A stretch of DNA of 64,000 bases. It comes from an uncultured Butyricicoccus sp. GTDB lineage: Bacteria > Bacillota > Clostridia > Oscillospirales > Butyricicoccaceae. Under the pieces are notes generated by a model. It made no database searches and was not told the DNA's origin. It worked only from the letters and a program-made list of their open reading frames with translations. The position numbers were made by a program, and so were the translations under genes. Positions 31,881 through 40,139 of this stretch are shown piece after piece. The stretch spans positions 62,001 through 126,000 of the forward strand of contig CAKTAV010000001.1 of the NCBI GenBank assembly GCA_934532985.1, written 5' to 3'. Position 1 is the stretch's first letter; each line of letters starts with the position of its first letter.

Positions 31881-34799
31881 TTATTTCTTGATGATCACGC
31901 GCTGTCTTGCGCTCCATCCGCTGTTTGTCCGATTTCCCTTCTGTGTCTTATAAGCCCGCACGCGAACATAGTAATTTTTCCCCTTCGCCAAGCCGCCAAT
32001 TCGATAGGAAAGTGTTTCCTTATCCGCAATGGTAATGATTCTGGAGCTGGAAAAATCCGACTTGCGTGCATATTCCAGCTGATATCCACTGACATATCCC
32101 ACACGCGACCAGTCTACGGTCAGCTTTCCTCTTCCTCTGTTTTTCACTGATTTGATCTCCGGTGCCTTGACGCGCCGCAGCACCAATCCCGCCGTGTGAT
32201 ATGCCGAGAGATTGTTGCCCACGTAGGCTCGCACAGTGTATTGATAGGTCACGCGGTTCTCCGCTGTGCTGTCGGTATACGCCAGCGTGTCCTCCGATTT
32301 GACGTCACAAATCATTGCCCATTTCGATTCGGATTCTGACCGTCGATACACATAATAGCCGTCGGCAATGCTCACTTTTTTCCACTCAACCAGCATACCG
32401 CTGCGCTTGTTGCTGATTTTGCTAAGCTTCGGCGTCGGAATCACCGTCACGCTTGCGCCCGTCGTGTCAAACGTGCTTGCCTTATATTCTCCGTACATTG
32501 CATAAACCGTGTACAGATATGCATGTCCCTCCTTCGGTGTCTTGTCCAAATAGGACGTCGTGCTCTGTCCGGAGACCGACGCCAGCTGCGTCCGCGCCCA
32601 TGATCCGGACTGCTTGCGGCATACCATATATCCCGTCGCACCGCTTACCGGCTTCCAGGTAATCCGAACTCCCTTTGTCGCGTTGACCGCGCTCACCAGC
32701 TCCGGCTGGCTCAGATGCGGAACAACCTGCACTGTGCACGTCGCGCTCACGCCGTCCGCCGTCGCGGTGATTGTCGTCTTTCCCGCATGTACCGCCGTAA
32801 TTGTGCCCGCATCGTCCACCGTCGCGGCATCCGTATTGCTGGATTTCCACGTCACCTCTCGGTGCGTCGCCTTTGCCGGCTCTATCTCTGCCGTCAGGCT
32901 CTGCGTCTCCTTTTCATATAATTGCAGCGAGGTTTGATCCAGCGTCACGCGCTCGACTGGAATCGGACGCACCGTCACGGTACAGCTGGCAGAAACGCCG
33001 TCCTCCGCTGTGGCGGTAATCCGCACTGTTCCCTCGCTCTTCGCCGCGACCACGCCGTTCTCGTCCACTGTCGCAATCGACTCGTCCGACGAACTCCATG
33101 CCAGCTCCGGATTGCTCACATTCGCCGGAATAATCGTCGCCTTCATCGCCAGCGTGTCATCCAAATAGACATCTGCACTGGTTTTGCTCAGGTTAATCTT
33201 CTCTGGCTTGACATAGGTTACGGTTATCCTCGTCGTCACGGACACGCCATTTTCTGCACGCACCGTGATCTCCGTCGTTCCTTCGCCGACACCGGTTACC
33301 AAGCCGGTATCATCCACTGTCGCTATGGTTTCGTCTGCCGATTCCCAAGTGACCTCCTGATTGGTCGCCCGCTCCGGCAAAATTGTTGCCTCCAGCTGCA
33401 CCGTTCGGTTGCAGCTCACCGCAGTTGTCTCCGGCAGTGAGATAGACTCCACCGCAACACGCGATACCGTCACCGTACATTGCGCCGCAAGGCCGTCGGC
33501 ACAGGAAGCAGTAATCACCGCGTCACCCTCTCCCTTGCCCGTCACCAGTCCAGTATCGTCCACCGTTGCAATCGACTCGTCGGAGGAGCTCCAGCTGATA
33601 TCCGGGCAGGAGGCATTGGTCGGTGTCATCTCCGCATTCAGCTGGATGCTATAGCGAATATCCGTCGCCGCGCTGCGCTCCATCTCCAGCTTGGTCGCCG
33701 GAACATACCGCGAGCCATTCTGCTTCGGATAGGCGTACTTCATCGTCTCCTTGTCGTCATAGAAATAACCGGACGGCACATGCGTCTCCGAAAACGCCCC
33801 GAGACCAAATGTCTTTGCCGTCGTCTTGCTGCCGACGAGGAAATACGTCGTGTATGCTTGGTCGCTGTGGTCGTCCCATGTCACGTCCACGCCGTACCAC
33901 TTGCCATTGTCCATTTGCACCAGATTCCACATGTGGGATTCGGTGCTGTTGGCGGAAATCCCGCTGCCGCTGACCTCCACACAGGGAATTTCCAATGCAT
34001 CGCAAATCGCCTTAAACGCCATTGCGTAGCCTTCGCAGACGCAGTTTCCATCCACCAGTGCGCCGTAGGACGAGTGTGCATAGGTCCCCGTCGTATAGGT
34101 CGCCTTATCACAAATATAATTATGCGCCCGCAGCAGCTTCTGATAGCGCGAGTTTCCTTCCTGCGCATACGCCACCCCGCTTTCCAACGCGCTGGTATAT
34201 CGCGTCCTTGCCGTGTTCAGTGCGCGCTTACTGGCAAACAGGGACTCCATTGTCACCGTGACCGTTTTGACCTTCCACTGATACTGTCCGTCGCTGAGCG
34301 CGCTGGCCAGTGTCTCAGTCTGCTCGATCGTATTGCCAAGGAAAAACACCTCCGGATGGTCCTTGCAGAACGCCGCATAGGCGTTGCGAATACTCCGGTG
34401 GAAATCCTTCATCATATCTTCAATCTCTTCGTCCGTGGCCTTGTAATCCGGCGTCGTGCCGACCACCTGGTTGGACGTTGAATCATATTCTATCGTCACC
34501 GTATAGTTGCCGCAGGTATACTCTTCTTCTGCAAACGCCTGCTCAAATTCCTCGTAGGCCTGCGTCGCAACCGGATCCTTTTTCAGCTGACTGCCAAAGC
34601 TGACATCGCTTTCGTCCGCCGCCTGCGTGCGGAACTGACCCACTTCTGTGTCAGTCACCCCAACCGTCGCCACCGAACGATCGACAGCAACATTTGTCGA
34701 TGGCGCGTCGTCTACAACCAGTTCCGCTGCCACCGCAGTTGGAATTGTCCCCAGCGCCATCGTCAGGCTGAGTAAACAAGCAAGTATCCTTTTTCTCAC
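31881..34799 (-). CDS. Large secreted protein: transglutaminase-like domain, four Big2 domains, Fn3-like repeats
   Basis: The 972-residue protein starts with a signal peptide cut near AVAA. A transglutaminase-like core (about 215-325) has the triad C255 (NCVCEGYA), H289 (ESHMW) and D305 (YGVDVTW). Four Big2 immunoglobulin-like domains (about 380-720) repeat the pattern W-x-S-x-D-x-x-I-A-T-V. Three Fn3-like domains form the C-terminus. No sortase motif is seen, so it is probably released or held by its repeats. I chose a GTG at 34799 with AAGGAGG upstream; the frame extends 36 codons further. It may process peptides or bind the cell surface. Confidence 0.9.
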   Translation of the reverse strand: MRKRILACLLSLTMALGTIPTAVAAELVVDDAPSTNVAVDRSVATVGVTDTEVGQFRTQAADESDVSFGSQLKKDPVATQAYEEFEQAFAEEEYTCGNYTVTIEYDSTSNQVVGTTPDYKATDEEIEDMMKDFHRSIRNAYAAFCKDHPEVFFLGNTIEQTETLASALSDGQYQWKVKTVTVTMESLFASKRALNTARTRYTSALESGVAYAQEGNSRYQKLLRAHNYICDKATYTTGTYAHSSYGALVDGNCVCEGYAMAFKAICDALEIPCVEVSGSGISANSTESHMWNLVQMDNGKWYGVDVTWDDHSDQAYTTYFLVGSKTTAKTFGLGAFSETHVPSGYFYDDKETMKYAYPKQNGSRYVPATKLEMERSAATDIRYSIQLNAEMTPTNASCPDISWSSSDESIATVDDTGLVTGKGEGDAVITASCADGLAAQCTVTVSRVAVESISLPETTAVSCNRTVQLEATILPERATNQEVTWESADETIATVDDTGLVTGVGEGTTEITVRAENGVSVTTRITVTYVKPEKINLSKTSADVYLDDTLAMKATIIPANVSNPELAWSSSDESIATVDENGVVAAKSEGTVRITATAEDGVSASCTVTVRPIPVERVTLDQTSLQLYEKETQSLTAEIEPAKATHREVTWKSSNTDAATVDDAGTITAVHAGKTTITATADGVSATCTVQVVPHLSQPELVSAVNATKGVRITWKPVSGATGYMVCRKQSGSWARTQLASVSGQSTTSYLDKTPKEGHAYLYTVYAMYGEYKASTFDTTGASVTVIPTPKLSKISNKRSGMLVEWKKVSIADGYYVYRRSESESKWAMICDVKSEDTLAYTDSTAENRVTYQYTVRAYVGNNLSAYHTAGLVLRRVKAPEIKSVKNRGRGKLTVDWSRVGYVSGYQLEYARKSDFSSSRIITIADKETLSYRIGGLAKGKNYYVRVRAYKTQKGNRTNSGWSARQRVIIKK

Positions 34800-34988
34800 C
34801 CAATCCCTCCTTACTGTTTGGGGTCTTTGCGTTGGATGGTTTCTTTCTCCGTCATCATACCATACTCCTTCCCAAAAAGAAACCAATTTAGCATTGAATC
34901 CACACATGCGGCAAAAGAAAACCTATATTTACCAAAGTAAAGGAACAGAAAATTTTCTCCCCGTCCTGTACTTTTGCTAAATTCGTGT

Positions 34989-34994
34989 TATAAT
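34989..34994 (+). promoter_or_regulatory. Possible -10 box of hydF
   Basis: TATAAT lies 80 bases before hydF. No good -35 box is seen at normal spacing. Confidence 0.4.
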
Positions 34995-35074
34995 GTTGGT
35001 ACTATGGCAGAGCGTAAGCTTTCCGCTGTCGATACAGCGCGAATCTGCCAACAAAATCCGGAGGATTACCCATC

Positions 35075-36271
35075 ATGAGTACCACAGACCTGTCTCAATT
35101 GCACAGCCTTCCGCTGACCGGACTGCGTCATATTGCCCTATTCGGAAGAAAGGGCAGCGGCAAAACCAGTGTCTTTCACTCGTTAATTGATTCCCCTTCG
35201 CTGGACGCTAAAGATAGTGGCCCCCGCGTCGGAATCTGTGATTTTGGCAGCAAGCTCGGCCCGGTTGTCGTCGTCGACACCGCCAGCCTGAACCGCGCCG
35301 AAGAGCTGGACAGCTCAGAAATGAAAACCACACTCAATATTGTCCGCCGCGCTGACGTCGCGGTATATATAGTCGATATCCGCTCCTTTGACCGCGAGGC
35401 ATATCAGCGTGATCTGGCATGGATGAACCGCAACAAAATTCCACACCTTCTCGTGTTTAACAAGTGTGACATTGCCTACGTCGGCGATATCTCCCGCTTC
35501 AAAATGGAGTTCCCGCGCGCACTCTTCCTGTCGGCGCATGCACCGGACGCTCTCGCACTGCTGCGTGCCCGTCTGGCAGAGATGATTCATCGTCAGCTGC
35601 GGCACGAACCGCCGCTTATCCCGGACTATCTGGTCAAGGAAGGCAATTTCGTCATTCTCGTCGTACCGGATTCCGACAAAAAGGCAATCCGCGATCCGCA
35701 GACTATGATTATCGAATTTCTGACGCGCGGCGTACGCTGTGTCATCGCCACCGAGAGCGAACTGCAAAAAACACTGGAGGAGCTTCCGCATGTTGAGCTG
35801 GTCGTCGCCTACGCCCGCACGTTTGATAAGATTCGCGACATTGTCCCGGACAGCGTCCGCCTGACCTCCTATGCCCTCCTATACGGACGGCAAAAGGGTG
35901 ATCTGAAGGAGTTCGCCGCCGGTGCTCGCGCGATTTCCAAGCTGACGGAGGACAGCCGCGTACTGATCGCCGAGGGCTGCCGCTGCGGCACCGCGCATCG
36001 CGACGTCGGACACGTCAAAATTCCGCGCATCCTGCGTGAGATGACCGGTGAAAATCTTCACATTGACTACTGCTATGGCTTGGATCTACCGGAGGACATC
36101 CGCCAGTATGATCTGGTCATTCACTGCGGTGCGTGCTCACTGTCCCGCCGCGCGCTGCAATCTCATATCGAAATCTGTCAGGAGGCCGGCGTGCCGATTG
36201 CCAACTTTGGCACGCTGCTCGCGCAAATTGCCGGTGTGCTCGACCGCTGCCTGGCGGACTTGCCGGAATAA
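35075..36271 (+). CDS. hydF: [FeFe]-hydrogenase maturation GTPase HydF
   Basis: The 398-residue protein is the scaffold on which the di-iron site of [FeFe] hydrogenase is built before transfer. An N-terminal GTPase domain has Walker A GRKGSGKT (24-31) and NKCD (129-132). The dimerisation and iron-sulfur domains follow. The cluster ligands fit C302, C351 and C354, with H350 before C351 (HCGAC). The second ligand position of the usual Cys-x-His is Cys304 instead (GCRCG). CGGAGG precedes the ATG. HydE, HydG and the hydrogenase are not in the window. Confidence 0.93.
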   Translation: MSTTDLSQLHSLPLTGLRHIALFGRKGSGKTSVFHSLIDSPSLDAKDSGPRVGICDFGSKLGPVVVVDTASLNRAEELDSSEMKTTLNIVRRADVAVYIVDIRSFDREAYQRDLAWMNRNKIPHLLVFNKCDIAYVGDISRFKMEFPRALFLSAHAPDALALLRARLAEMIHRQLRHEPPLIPDYLVKEGNFVILVVPDSDKKAIRDPQTMIIEFLTRGVRCVIATESELQKTLEELPHVELVVAYARTFDKIRDIVPDSVRLTSYALLYGRQKGDLKEFAAGARAISKLTEDSRVLIAEGCRCGTAHRDVGHVKIPRILREMTGENLHIDYCYGLDLPEDIRQYDLVIHCGACSLSRRALQSHIEICQEAGVPIANFGTLLAQIAGVLDRCLADLPE

Positions 36272-36291
36272 GAAAAATAGAATATGAACTG

Positions 36292-36330
36292 AGGGTCTGT
36301 TGCAGTTTGTTTGCAACAGACCCTTTACAT
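36292..36330 (+). terminator. Terminator after hydF
   Basis: AGGGTCTGTTGCA and TGCAACAGACCCT form a perfect 13-bp stem with a seven-base loop, followed by TTACATTT. Confidence 0.85.
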
Positions 36331-36600
36331 TTCTACTCTATTTGCTTGTTCACTTTGCCGTATTTGTTAGAAGTCTAAGTTCATCTTCTTTTGGTGACAA
36401 AAGAAGACGGACAAAAAGAAAACCAGTCAGGAGCGGCGGCCATCGCTGCGGCGCACTGCGTTACATCGACGCACTGAGGCATCAGCACCTCTCAGCCACT
36501 CCGTGGCCTTGCTCTCTCAATACACAATCGCTGCGCTGGATTGTGCATTGAAGCAGTAGTTTGCTACCTCCCAGCTTACAAAGTAGCCCTTGCGATAATT

Positions 36601-36659
36601 CAAATTCCAAACCAGCAAAGCGTTTGGAATTTGAGGAGCGAGGCAATGGAGCGGTCGAG
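36601..36659 (+). repeat. Dispersed repeat module A, copy 1
   Basis: This 59-base module matches 55433-55491 with one difference. It starts with a 12-bp inverted repeat (CAAATTCCAAAC...GTTTGGAATTTG). Similarity continues more loosely for about 50 bases downstream, including a CACTTCGGTG hairpin. Confidence 0.9.
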
Positions 36660-36847
36660 ACGTACCGACACTTCGGTGCGGCGAGATAGTGCAATTTGCC
36701 GATGCAACAGCCTAGCAAATCTGGCCGTTCGCTTCGCTCTCTCTAAGATTTGCAGAGGGTATTTACTTTACCGAGAGTGGGTAAGACCGAAACTGATAGC
36801 CGTCTCTCCTCAGAGTAAATCTCGCGTTAGGCTCCCATTGATGCAAG

Positions 36848-36894
36848 GGGCTGCATCATGCCGGCGGCATGTGAGCGAAGCGAAAGCAGGATGG
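36848..36894 (+). repeat. Dispersed repeat module D, copy 1
   Basis: This 47-base module matches 55205-55251 with five differences and contains ATGTGAGCGAAGCGAAAGC and an internal ATGCC/GGCAT hairpin. Confidence 0.85.
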
Positions 36895-36981
36895 ATTTGC
36901 GAAGCAAATTCTGAGGGGATTAAAATCTATAAGTCTCATCCTGTTTCCTGTCCGCGCCCAGAGTAAATCTCGAAATTTCCA

Positions 36982-37758
36982 TTACATCACCCAATTAACC
37001 CCCATAATTAGTCCGCCCAAAATAACCAGCACCACGCCGGTCGCACGGTTAAGCGTCTTTGGCTCTGCCTTATTAGCGAATACAGCTGCCACGCGCGCCC
37101 ACACCAGCGTAAACACGACGCACAGCACCCAGACAAACCAGTTCGGCGCGCCGCCGATCATAAAATGCGAGAGCGAACCAGTCAGCGCCGTGAACGCCAT
37201 GATAAACACACTCGTGCCTACGGCGGTTTTCAGCTCATATCCCAGCACGCTCGTCAAAATCAGCAGCATCATCATACCGCCGCCCGCGCCGACAAAGCCG
37301 CAGATAAAGCCGATCAGCATGCCGCACACCAGCGACTGTACCACACGCTTTTTCGCCGACACCTGCTGCATCGCTTCCTTTGTCGTCATCACCGGACGCA
37401 CGATAAATTTAATTCCAAGCAGGAACGTCATGCATACGGAGAAGCCGCCCATCGTCGCCGACGGAACCAAGCTCGCGATATAGCTACCAACTACCGTGAA
37501 AACCAGCACGCTGGCCATCATAATCAAGCCGTTTTTCACGTCCAAATTCTTATTTTTATGGTAGGTATATGCCGAAACAGCACTCGCCAGCACGTCGGAG
37601 GACAGCGCAATACCCACCGCCATATACGGGTCCATATGCAGGAAGGTAATTAGCATCGGGCTGATAACCGCCGCCGCGCTCATCCCCGCAAAGCCCGTGC
37701 CAAGACCCGCACCCATTCCGGCAAAAAAGGCAACAAGAATCGTCAACAAAATTTCCAT
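36982..37758 (-). CDS. TauE/SafE-family sulfite/anion exporter-like membrane protein
   Basis: The 258-residue protein has about eight membrane helices in two halves, with the family motifs GTGFAGMSAAAVISP in the first and CGFVGAGGGMMMLLIL in the second. Members move sulfite, sulfonates or other organic anions; the substrate here is unknown. GAAGGAGG precedes the ATG. The stop codon of the MarR gene lies one base upstream, so the two form an operon and the regulator probably controls the transporter. Confidence 0.9.
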   Translation of the reverse strand: MEILLTILVAFFAGMGAGLGTGFAGMSAAAVISPMLITFLHMDPYMAVGIALSSDVLASAVSAYTYHKNKNLDVKNGLIMMASVLVFTVVGSYIASLVPSATMGGFSVCMTFLLGIKFIVRPVMTTKEAMQQVSAKKRVVQSLVCGMLIGFICGFVGAGGGMMMLLILTSVLGYELKTAVGTSVFIMAFTALTGSLSHFMIGGAPNWFVWVLCVVFTLVWARVAAVFANKAEPKTLNRATGVVLVILGGLIMGVNWVM

Positions 37759-37759
37759 A

Positions 37760-38197
37760 TCACTTCGCCTCCTTCAGCATTCCATCCAAGTTTTCTTCCA
37801 TAAGCCGCAGTGTCGCAAAAAACGTCTTTCGCATCTCTTCGTCCATGTCGCCGAACAGCCCCTCAAAAAATGACTGCTGTAACTGCTTGCCTCGCGCAAT
37901 CACCGACTGTGCCTGCGGTGTGCACAGCAGCTTGGTCTTGCGCCGGTCATGCTCTACCGCCTGCCGCACCAGATAGCCTTTCTTCACTAAACGCTCCACA
38001 TTTACCGAAACCAGATTCGCCTTGATATGGCGCACCTCAACAATGTCACTCGCTGTCTGATAGGCTGGATTGTTTGCCAAAAACATCAAAATATCAAACG
38101 CCGTCTGCGGCAGTCCCAGCTCCCGGCAGAGCGGCTTACACACCGCGTTATAGGCGAGCGAGAACTTCTGTACAAATTCCAAATTCGGATTCACCAC
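37760..38197 (-). CDS. MarR-family regulator of TauE-type permease
   Basis: The 145-residue protein has a winged helix-turn-helix (about 35-100) with ASDIVEVRHIKANLVSVNVERLVKKGYL and the wing VEHDRRKTKL. Two adjacent GTG codons (38197 and 38194) follow GGAGGG; the second has the better spacing. The gene precedes the permease gene. An inverted repeat TTTGAATTATTCAAA lies in its 5' leader, just downstream of its promoter, so autorepression is likely. Confidence 0.9.
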   Translation of the reverse strand: MVNPNLEFVQKFSLAYNAVCKPLCRELGLPQTAFDILMFLANNPAYQTASDIVEVRHIKANLVSVNVERLVKKGYLVRQAVEHDRRKTKLLCTPQAQSVIARGKQLQQSFFEGLFGDMDEEMRKTFFATLRLMEENLDGMLKEAK

Positions 38198-38217
38198 TGC
38201 CCCTCCATTTCTCTATA

Positions 38218-38232
38218 TTTGAATTATTCAAA
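38218..38232 (-). promoter_or_regulatory. MarR-type operator before regulator-permease operon
   Basis: TTTGAATTATTCAAA is a perfect 7-bp inverted repeat about an A-T centre, near the expected transcription start of the promoter at 38242-38270. Confidence 0.65.
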
Positions 38233-38241
38233 TTTGAAGTA

Positions 38242-38270
38242 ACTATAGCACAGGCTGTGTGCGGTGTCAA
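38242..38270 (-). promoter_or_regulatory. Promoter of MarR-TauE operon
   Basis: On the minus strand a consensus TTGACA and TATAGT are 17 bases apart. Confidence 0.8.
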
Positions 38271-38301
38271 GTCCACACGCTTTTTCTTCCCTGACAGAAA
38301 A

Positions 38302-38327
38302 AAATGCACTGCCGAGGCAGTGCATTT
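38302..38327 (-). terminator. Terminator after ricin-fold gene
   Basis: AAATGCACTGCC and GGCAGTGCATTT form a near-perfect stem with a tight loop. On the minus strand it runs into TTTTTT. Confidence 0.8.
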
Positions 38328-38354
38328 CGTGATTTCCCAGATACCCAAATACGA

Positions 38355-38993
38355 TTATTCCTTTGTTTCCGCCGTTTGGCTTGCACGGGTCGCGTTGCTC
38401 TTCTTGGTCGTCCGACGCGTACGCTTGGACGTCCCGCTGCTCGACTTCTTAGTCGTCCGGCGCGTACGCGTGGTCTTGCGCTGCGGCTTTGCCGGCTCTT
38501 CCGTTGAAATCACCTCAGCCTTCGGTGCTTCTGCCGGAGCTTCCTGCACCGCGCCAACGGCCGTAAGCACCCACTTCTGGTTGTCGCCGTCCACGTCGTC
38601 CCACAGCTGCAAATGTGCGCCTTCCGCATCCGCTGCCATTTCCACGACATCGATGCACTTGCCCGACAGCACCGAGTGAATGCTCACGCTGTTCTCACGC
38701 TGCTCCAGCGTCCACTTCTGGCTTTCCGCGTCCACGTCATCCCACTGATGCAGCAGCGTGCCGTTTTCCGTGCCCAGCTGCATGACATCCAGCGCCTTGC
38801 CCGTCGCCTTGTTCACCAGCTTGTACTGGTTTTCTCCCACTGGAATCAGCGACCACAGCTGATGATCCGCTCCATTTTCCTCAGTTAGGCAGAGAAATGC
38901 GCCGTTCTCCATCGCCGCTTCCTCTACGGTAATAACCTTACCACTTGTTTTTGCCGCAATGCGATACCATGCGGTCTGATCCAATTTCTCCAT
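38355..38993 (-). CDS. Ricin-type beta-trefoil protein with basic Thr/Lys/Arg tail
   Basis: The 212-residue protein has a ricin-B-like fold (about 5-140) with three Q-x-W repeats (HQLWSLI, SQKWTLE, NQKWVLT) and the LWDDVDGDNQKW type of sugar site. There is no signal peptide. An Ala/Glu/Pro linker leads to a tail of about 45 residues rich in Arg, Lys, Thr and Ser, with RTRRTTKKS twice, resembling histone-H1-like tails that bind nucleic acid. It may bind glycans inside the cell or link DNA to another polymer. The function is unknown. It has its own strong promoter (39056-39084). Confidence 0.85.
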   Translation of the reverse strand: MEKLDQTAWYRIAAKTSGKVITVEEAAMENGAFLCLTEENGADHQLWSLIPVGENQYKLVNKATGKALDVMQLGTENGTLLHQWDDVDAESQKWTLEQRENSVSIHSVLSGKCIDVVEMAADAEGAHLQLWDDVDGDNQKWVLTAVGAVQEAPAEAPKAEVISTEEPAKPQRKTTRTRRTTKKSSSGTSKRTRRTTKKSNATRASQTAETKE

Positions 38994-39055
38994 GTATATT
39001 CTCCCTTGTCACAATTGTGTACAATACACGTCCTGTATCTGGCTTTCTCGCTCTT

Positions 39056-39084
39056 ATTATAGCATGAGCCTCGCTTTCTTTCAA
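39056..39084 (-). promoter_or_regulatory. Promoter of ricin-fold gene
   Basis: On the minus strand TTGAAA and TATAAT are 17 bases apart, with an extended TGC before the -10 box. Confidence 0.8.
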
Positions 39085-39259
39085 GTTTTTCGCCTTTTTC
39101 CTCCTCAAATGGCGGTTTTTCTTGCAATTTTATGTACATTTTAATAACATTTTTGTTTTTTCTCTTTTCGTGATCCTCCCTTTCTTCTCTCTCTGTACGC
39201 CTTTCGCTGCACTGGTTTCCCACCTCCCATCCACTCGACATATTGCACAAGAATACGCA

Positions 39260-39288
39260 TTGCTTTCTCGTCACTCCTATGCTATAAT
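39260..39288 (+). promoter_or_regulatory. Promoter of cytidylate-kinase-like gene
   Basis: TTGCTT and TATAAT are 17 bases apart, with TGC just before the -10 box. Confidence 0.75.
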
Positions 39289-39325
39289 AACAATGTCCAG
39301 ATGAATAGAAAGGATTGATTTTAGT

Positions 39326-39964
39326 ATGACGACTTCTACGATTTATACCTTTGAGCGTGAATTTGGCAGTGGCGGACACATCGTCGGTGAGCGTCTGGCC
39401 AACAAGCTCGGTATTCCGTTTTATGATTCTCAAATCGTTGATCTGGCAGCGAAGAACGCCGGTGTCAACCGCAAGCTGTTTGAGGGCTATGATGAAAAGC
39501 CGACCAACAGCTTCCTGTACTCTCTGGTCATGGGCACCTACACGACGATGAATCCGGTCTCCCAGACCCCGAATCTGAACATCAGCGACCGTCTGTTTGC
39601 GGAGGAAGCCGATATCATCCGTGAGGCTGCCGATAAGGGCCCCTGCGTCATCGTCGGTCGATGCAGCAGCTATATCCTGCGCGACCGTCCGAACGTCGTC
39701 CGCACCTTTATCACCGCCGACCTCAAGACCCGTGTGGAGCATGCCATCAATGACCTAGGCATGTCCCCCAACCGCATTGAGGATGAAATCTGTAAGCGCG
39801 ACAAAAAGCGTTCCAACTACTTCAACTACTACAGCGGACAGAAATGGGAGAACGCCTCCAGCTACGATCTCACCATTTCCACCAGCAAGGTTGGATACGA
39901 CGGCGCCGTCGATATGATCCTCGCCTTCGGCGAGATGCTCGAGCGTCAGCGCGCCAATGCATAA
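39326..39964 (+). CDS. Cytidylate kinase-like family protein
   Basis: The 212-residue protein matches the cytidylate-kinase-like family (Cytidylate_kin2). The N-terminus FEREFGSGGHIVGERLANKLGIPFYD holds an unusual P-loop, and GPCVIVGRCSSYIL and DEICKRDKKRSNYFNYYSGQKW follow. Family members are small NTP-binding proteins common in gut Firmicutes; few have been studied, and true CMP kinase activity is not assured. AAAGGA lies before the ATG. The gene is a single unit with promoter and terminator. Confidence 0.87.
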   Translation: MTTSTIYTFEREFGSGGHIVGERLANKLGIPFYDSQIVDLAAKNAGVNRKLFEGYDEKPTNSFLYSLVMGTYTTMNPVSQTPNLNISDRLFAEEADIIREAADKGPCVIVGRCSSYILRDRPNVVRTFITADLKTRVEHAINDLGMSPNRIEDEICKRDKKRSNYFNYYSGQKWENASSYDLTISTSKVGYDGAVDMILAFGEMLERQRANA

Positions 39965-39986
39965 TTTCACAAAACAGCATTTTTGT

Positions 39987-40027
39987 AACTGTCATCTTCG
40001 TTTTATCCACGGAGATGACAGTTTTCT
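39987..40027 (+). terminator. Terminator after cytidylate-kinase-like gene
   Basis: AACTGTCATCT and AGATGACAGTT form a perfect 11-bp stem followed by TTCTTGTCTTTT. Confidence 0.88.
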
Positions 40028-40062
40028 TGTCTTTTGTGTCTCCTATTTATGGAATGTGGCTC

Positions 40063-40092
40063 TTGTTCTTTCCGTGAATGACATGGTATACT
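40063..40092 (+). promoter_or_regulatory. Possible promoter of ArsP_2-type permease gene
   Basis: TTGTTC and TATACT are 18 bases apart, about 48 bases before the start codon. Confidence 0.45.
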
Positions 40093-40139
40093 TGAATTGT
40101 ATGACTATATCCAGAATATTATAAGGAGGTGCCTTTCTC

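Larger units (their letters stand above)
36272..36981. other. Gene-free region carrying mosaic palindromic repeats
   Basis: This 710-base stretch has the hydF terminator, a CTTCTTTTG-GTGA-CAAAAGAAG hairpin (36385-36406), the repeat module at 36601-36659 and the module at 36848-36894. It also has a CTGATGCCTCAG-containing segment (inverted, about 36450-36484) related to 55541 and 47755. Frames inside it have no ribosome sites or family resemblance. Confidence 0.75.
38994..39325. other. Divergent promoter region between ricin-fold and kinase-like genes
   Basis: This 332-base gap holds two good promoters facing apart (39056-39084 minus and 39260-39288 plus). A 60-codon frame at 39122-39304 has no ribosome site and is not supported. 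Confidence 0.65.

Noticed and set aside
36541..36966. A 141-codon frame in the repeat-filled gap
   Set aside because: It consists of repeat modules shared with other gaps, has no ribosome site, and its translation changes between copies.
39122..39304. A 60-codon hydrophobic frame between divergent promoters
   Set aside because: It has no ribosome site and overlaps the promoter of the cytidylate-kinase-like gene.
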